Shown here in pieces: positions 59,949-64,000 of a DNA stretch of 64,000 nt. The first letter of the stretch is position 1. Every line of letters starts with the position of its first letter. Below the pieces are notes generated by a model that was not told where the DNA came from, ran no database searches, and worked only from the letters and a program-made list of their open reading frames with translations. Both the position numbers and the translations under genes were made by a program. Source of the DNA: Lachnospiraceae bacterium AC2029 (GTDB lineage Bacteria > Bacillota > Clostridia > Lachnospirales > Lachnospiraceae); the NCBI GenBank assembly GCA_000703065.1, contig JNLK01000001.1, positions 1,612,001 through 1,676,000 of the forward strand. The letters are read 5' to 3'.

Positions 59949-62900
59949 TTATTCCGTCGTATAATTATCCTCCGATTCCCGCACGATCTCCTTTCCGTTT
60001 ACGAGGAATCGGGTCCTTCCGTTCACGATACGGATCCGGTCCTCCTTCGCATGGGTATCGACACCCAGCTCGTTCTGGATCCGGACCTTTGCATCCGCAT
60101 TTCCGATGTAAATATCGGTATCCTCCGTATAGCCGCCGATGGCCAGGGCCTTCGCCCCGCCGTTCTCCAGCTGAAGACCTGCAAAATCCAGCCGGAAATC
60201 CGTAGCCCCCTGAAGAGCTCCGATACAGGTGGACTGTGCGCCACGGTTGTTCAGAGAACCGTTCGCCTCACGGATCTCCACCTTTGCGGAACCGCCTTCC
60301 AGGCTTCCGATGACCACGCTTTCCTGGCCTCCGATGTAGAAGCGGAACGCGGACTTACTGATGGATACATCCGCATCTCCGTTCATGGATCCGATGCAGA
60401 CGCCTCTGGTCATGGAAAGCTCCGTCTCAATATCGCACTCTGAAAGCGCCACCTTCGCGGGCCCGTCAAAGACGCCGATCCCGACGCAGTTATCACCTCT
60501 GGATTCCAGACGGTACATGCCCTTCCGTATCCAGATCTCTCCGCCGCTTCCTCCGCCGATGCAGACGCCGGTCTTGCCCTTGGTAATGATCCGGATCTCA
60601 CCGTCCTGCAGGAACTGAAGAGGACCGTGAGCGGCATCCGGCGCATTTCCGATTCCGTAATAACCGGAGAAATCCATCTCGATCCGGAGATTTCCCGCAC
60701 CCTCCACCGTGAGCGATGCATCGGACGGAACCTGGATCCCGCCGTTCTTCAGTACATTTTCCCCGCTCAGGTTGAGGATCACATCCGCCCCGTCACCGAT
60801 CTCGATGCAGGGACGCTTCTTCACGTTGGAGAAGTACACATTTTCCAGAACGATCCTGCCCTGATATCCGGGCTCGATCCGCATATGGATCTTCGTCTCC
60901 ATGCCCGGGGTCCCGATGATGGTGATATCCTTGTAAACCGCATCCTCCGCCGGAACCAGGATATCGGTATTTCCGTATTTCATCAGATTGCTGAGCAGGA
61001 CACGGTTCGTCTTTCCTGCCACATAAATGCGTTTCGCCAGACCGTCCTGACGCTCCTCCGCATAGTCACGGATCTCACTCCGGATCCGGTCATCGATCTG
61101 GGGCAGGATCTCCGCTGCCGGCTTCGCCGTATAGAAGCCCTGGATCAGGTCCGCTCCCAGATGGATCACGGTCCTGAGCTCCTCCGAGGTCTCCACGCCC
61201 TCTGCAAGGGCCAGGATATTGTTCTCATGGCAGAACTCGATGATCTCCCGTACGAAATGCTGCTTCTGCTGCTTGTACTGGATCTCGCTGAGCAGCGACC
61301 GGTCGATCTTTACATAGTTCGGCATATAGCGGAGCAGGTTGCTTACATTGGAATAACCCGTCCCGTAATCATCTACGGCGATCTCGATCCCCAGAGCACG
61401 AAGTCTCTGCTTCAGGGACTCCAGCTGAGCCTCCTCCAGCTCCGCCTCCTCCGTCAGCTCCACAACCACCATGCCGCTGTGTGCGGACATCATGGCTTCC
61501 GATCTGGCAGCATCGGCCTTTTTCATCTTCACGCCGGGAATACTGTTGATGAAGACCTTCCTGTCTCCAAATTCCTCTCCCTTATGCTCAACGATATCGA
61601 GCACATTCAGGAATGTGGCACTCTCCACATCCTGCAGCCGGCTCATTTTATCTGCATACTTTATGATCTTCAGCGGCGATATCTTCTGCTCCGTTGTGGA
61701 ACGCATCAGCGCCTCGTAGCTGTAGATCTCTCCGTCGGTTGCCCGGACGATGGGCTGGAAGTAGTAGGTCAGCAGGTTCTCATCCAGGATCTGCCGTACC
61801 AGCTCCATATCCTTCTGTTCTTCTATGGTAAGACTGGAATCGATGGTATCCGTTCCGCCGGTGATACCCCGGAGCCGGTCCGTTCCCTTCAGATCCCGGA
61901 ACAGCTGCAGCATCGCCGACCGCCGAAGGCTTTCCAGACCGCGGGCGATCAGCCGGATCCACATCCGGAAGGTCTCATCATAGCTTCTGGGTGCCATTCC
62001 GTAGCTCACCACCGCATAACCGAAGCACTCCGCTTCAAAGGCAACCGGCAGGAACAGGAAGGCCCTGGGCACATCGCTGTTCTCCTGCAGCTCCGGAAGC
62101 AGATCTCTCACGGGAAATGTGTCCGAGACACTGACCTTCCCGGCGGACCCGTTTCGGAAATAACGGATGGCATGGAGCATTTCCTTCGAATAACCCTTCT
62201 CCGGAAAACGGATCCCCGGATCCTCGCTGAGCTCCTTCCAGGTATCGTTCAGACAGAGATGGAAGCTCTCCGCCTCGGGGATCTGATATGCGTACGAATA
62301 AACGACGCTGAGAAAGCCCAGCAGATCATTCTGAAGCATCAGATCCTCTGCAATGGTTGTATTCACCGAATAGAAGCCCTCCTCGGAAATGGTGGTCTCC
62401 CACTCCTTCCGGCGCATGTCACGCATATAACCGGAGCATTCCTTACAGCCGCAGCTCTGACCAACGATAAGCTTCGCCTTGGAATGATACGGCTCGATGG
62501 CCTTCTCCTGAAAACGACAGGCCAGATAACCGGCCGCATATTCACCACAGGATTCAGCCGGAATCTGGGCAGAGGTTACAGGTATCGGACTGGTCCGTCC
62601 CTCCTCTGTGCCGTCATAGCCCGCAACCGCCACATCCTCAGGAACCCGGTAGCCTCGGTTGATCAGCGTGTTACAGAGACCGATGGCCATGCAGTCGTTG
62701 GCCGTAACGATGGCCTCCGGCAGCTTACCCCGTCGTGCAAGCAGCTGGTTCACACACAACTCCCCGCTGGTGTACCAGAAATCTCCGTAAACCACATTTT
62801 CCTCGCTGACATCCAGCCCATGCTCTTCCATCACATCCTTGTAGGCACGATGCCGTTCAATGGAATGCTTGTGCTTCTTCTTTCCGCCAAGGTATGCGAT

Positions 62901-63302
62901 ATCCCGGTAGCCGTGCACGGTGATCATGTGCTCCACCACCTGCCGCATGCCTTCGTATCCGTCCGTGCAGACGGTGGGATAGTATTCGCTGTCCTGCTCG
63001 ATCACCAGAACCTGACCCTTATACTCCTCATGAAGCTTCTTTTCGATCGCTTCCGCCTTTCCGGTGATCTGGATGCTGTCCTTCAGTATCACGATGGCAT
63101 CAAAATCACGGGGGTTCAGAAGTGAGTAGATATTACTCTCACCTGCCTCCCGTTCTGCCGCATCCTGATATTTTCGGTACATGGAAAAAATGCAGACATC
63201 AAATCCTTCTTTGAAGCTGCAGCAGAGAAATCCCTCAATAAACCGGCTTTGGTAATCCTCATCTGCCTGGCCCACCAGGACAGCCACTTTCTTTCTTCCC
63301 AT
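59949..63302 (-). CDS. LacI-type sensor / GAF-like / EAL / beta-solenoid fusion (c-di-GMP phosphodiesterase)
   Basis: The 1,117-residue protein has no signal peptide. Residues 1-280 resemble a LacI-type periplasmic-binding ligand domain without an HTH. A CxCxxC motif (284-289) and a GAF-like region (about 300-480) follow. The EAL domain (about 505-755) has all main catalytic positions visible (Glu530 in EALMR; FINS; VELTE; DDYGTGYS; VKIDRSLL; AEGVE; IQGFY). Residues 770-1110 form six or more coils with recurring CIGG/VIGS/CIGA motifs, a beta-solenoid normally seen in secreted carbohydrate-binding proteins. The start follows AAGGAGAAGGCTT. It likely degrades c-di-GMP in response to an internal sugar-like ligand; the tail's role is unknown. 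Confidence 0.85.
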   Translation of the reverse strand: MGRKKVAVLVGQADEDYQSRFIEGFLCCSFKEGFDVCIFSMYRKYQDAAEREAGESNIYSLLNPRDFDAIVILKDSIQITGKAEAIEKKLHEEYKGQVLVIEQDSEYYPTVCTDGYEGMRQVVEHMITVHGYRDIAYLGGKKKHKHSIERHRAYKDVMEEHGLDVSEENVVYGDFWYTSGELCVNQLLARRGKLPEAIVTANDCMAIGLCNTLINRGYRVPEDVAVAGYDGTEEGRTSPIPVTSAQIPAESCGEYAAGYLACRFQEKAIEPYHSKAKLIVGQSCGCKECSGYMRDMRRKEWETTISEEGFYSVNTTIAEDLMLQNDLLGFLSVVYSYAYQIPEAESFHLCLNDTWKELSEDPGIRFPEKGYSKEMLHAIRYFRNGSAGKVSVSDTFPVRDLLPELQENSDVPRAFLFLPVAFEAECFGYAVVSYGMAPRSYDETFRMWIRLIARGLESLRRSAMLQLFRDLKGTDRLRGITGGTDTIDSSLTIEEQKDMELVRQILDENLLTYYFQPIVRATDGEIYSYEALMRSTTEQKISPLKIIKYADKMSRLQDVESATFLNVLDIVEHKGEEFGDRKVFINSIPGVKMKKADAARSEAMMSAHSGMVVVELTEEAELEEAQLESLKQRLRALGIEIAVDDYGTGYSNVSNLLRYMPNYVKIDRSLLSEIQYKQQKQHFVREIIEFCHENNILALAEGVETSEELRTVIHLGADLIQGFYTAKPAAEILPQIDDRIRSEIRDYAEERQDGLAKRIYVAGKTNRVLLSNLMKYGNTDILVPAEDAVYKDITIIGTPGMETKIHMRIEPGYQGRIVLENVYFSNVKKRPCIEIGDGADVILNLSGENVLKNGGIQVPSDASLTVEGAGNLRIEMDFSGYYGIGNAPDAAHGPLQFLQDGEIRIITKGKTGVCIGGGSGGEIWIRKGMYRLESRGDNCVGIGVFDGPAKVALSECDIETELSMTRGVCIGSMNGDADVSISKSAFRFYIGGQESVVIGSLEGGSAKVEIREANGSLNNRGAQSTCIGALQGATDFRLDFAGLQLENGGAKALAIGGYTEDTDIYIGNADAKVRIQNELGVDTHAKEDRIRIVNGRTRFLVNGKEIVRESEDNYTTE

Positions 63303-63350
63303 AAGCCTTCTCCTTCCGGCTGTAATAATGCAACCGTTCCCCCACGTTTC

Positions 63351-63379
63351 ATTGTACTATAAAACAGCGGCTTCCTCAA
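63351..63379 (-). promoter_or_regulatory. Sigma-A promoter of the EAL gene
   Basis: TTGAGG and TACAAT on the minus strand are separated by 17 bases, about 50 bases before the EAL start codon. Confidence 0.7.
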
Positions 63380-63398
63380 CTGCGGAAAACGCCGGAAA

Positions 63399-63421
63399 TA
63401 CGGAAATCCGTAATTTTTTTT
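63399..63421 (+). terminator. Short hairpin with T run before the ABC gene
   Basis: TACGG-AAAT-CCGTA is followed by nine T residues on the plus strand. The stem is only five pairs, so it may be a weak attenuator ahead of the ABC gene or chance. Confidence 0.35.
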
Positions 63422-63497
63422 CCATCTTAACCGTTTCTTTACCTCTGTGTTTTAGTCTGTTCTTATGAACAACACGAAACAGAAAAGGGGATTGCAC

Positions 63498-64000
63498 ATG
63501 AAAGTCATCGAACTGAAAGAGATCCAAAAGGTATACGGCGGCAAGCCGGCCCTGGAGCATGTGACCTTCTCGGTGGAGAAGGGGCACATCGTAGGTCTGA
63601 TCGGGCCAAATGGGGCAGGTAAGACCACCATCATGAAGATCATCGGCGGTCTGGCCCATGCGACCGGCGGCCAGGTGCGGCTGTTTGAATCGGAGGAGCG
63701 GCTGGAGAAAAACCGGGACCGCATCAGCTTCATGATCGAGAACCCCATCATCGACGGCTCCCTCACCGCCATGGAAAATATGAAATATATCCGGCTAGTG
63801 CGGGGCGTGGCAGATGAGTCCCGCTGTGAGAAGCTGCTGAAATATGTGGGACTGGCGGACACCGGGAAGAAGGCAGCGAAGCATTTCTCTCTGGGAATGA
63901 AGCAGCGGCTGGGGATTGCCATGGCGCTGCTGCCGGATCCGGAGGTGCTGGTGCTGGACGAGCCGGTGAACGGTCTGGATCCCGAAGGCATCGTGGAGGT
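63498..64000 (+). CDS. ABC transporter ATPase (BcrA-type), 3' end outside the window
   Basis: The first 167 residues of an ABC ATPase are present: Walker A GPNGAGKTT, Q-loop region MIENPIIDGSLTAMENM, signature FSLGMKQRLGIAMAL and Walker B VLVLDEPVNGLDPEG. The sequence resembles bacitracin/lantibiotic-resistance-type ATPases that pair with small permeases. The start follows AAAAGGGGATTGCAC. The gene is cut at the window edge before the switch histidine. Confidence 0.92.
   Translation, partial: MKVIELKEIQKVYGGKPALEHVTFSVEKGHIVGLIGPNGAGKTTIMKIIGGLAHATGGQVRLFESEERLEKNRDRISFMIENPIIDGSLTAMENMKYIRLVRGVADESRCEKLLKYVGLADTGKKAAKHFSLGMKQRLGIAMALLPDPEVLVLDEPVNGLDPEGIVE

Noticed and set aside
60627-63125. 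An 832-codon open frame on the plus strand
   Set aside because: It is antisense to the sensor/EAL fusion, whose minus-strand protein shows catalytic motifs and a ribosome site. The plus frame has neither.

Overview
The window looks like a stretch of a Clostridia chromosome, most likely Lachnospiraceae. The evidence is the gene content: MutS2, NfnAB, a VanW protein, a DUF4044 micro-protein, an agr locus, a CmpB-type membrane protein and several c-di-GMP enzymes. Strong AGGAG-type ribosome sites, sigma-A promoters with 17-base spacers and a moderate GC content agree. The family assignment is inference. Most genes lie on the minus strand. There is no rRNA, CRISPR array or prophage.

Layout. 1-2.1 kb: mutS2 (C-terminus outside the window) and a small HTH ORF. 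2.2-6.9 kb: an AT-rich block with a Fic protein, two secreted proteins with aromatic cell-wall-binding repeats (one carrying a caspase-like His/Cys domain) and an XRE regulator. 7.2-9.9 kb (+): a tightly overlapping agrD-agrB-agrC-agrA locus whose signal peptide has no cysteine. 10-22 kb: decayed hipA/ATPase fragments, trmL, an aminotransferase/Lrp pair, a HypE-like protein, VanW, DUF4044, nth, DUF815 ATPase, murJ and nfnAB, with REP-like repeats between several of them. 22.2-24.9 kb: a sugar transferase and an intact IS4-family element inserted into a palindromic repeat. 24.9-29.6 kb: a lipoprotein metalloprotease, an ECF sigma factor with its probable anti-sigma factor, and a membrane HD-GYP protein.

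29.7-45.7 kb is the most notable region. Eleven co-directional genes encode three paralogous lipoproteins, a response regulator and histidine kinase, a small membrane-anchored protein, two HlyD/MacA-like lipoprotein adaptors, a 10-TM double-FtsX permease and two ABC ATPases, one with an AbrB-like tail. An 11-base direct repeat precedes a -10 box both at the head of the cluster and before the adaptor genes. I infer a two-component-controlled cell-envelope export or resistance system that I do not recognise as a described one.

45.7-64 kb: a propeller-sensor/HD-GYP protein, an orphan prepilin with a phased-repeat promoter, tRNA-Ser and tRNA-Gly, a CmpB-like protein, PlsC, a GH3 glycosidase, an asparaginase with a C39-like protein carrying a coding minisatellite, an ACT protein, DAHP synthase, a Ca2+/Na+ exchanger, a LacI-sensor/EAL/beta-solenoid fusion, and the start of an ABC ATPase. 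All three c-di-GMP-related proteins in the window are phosphodiesterase types; no GGDEF protein is present.
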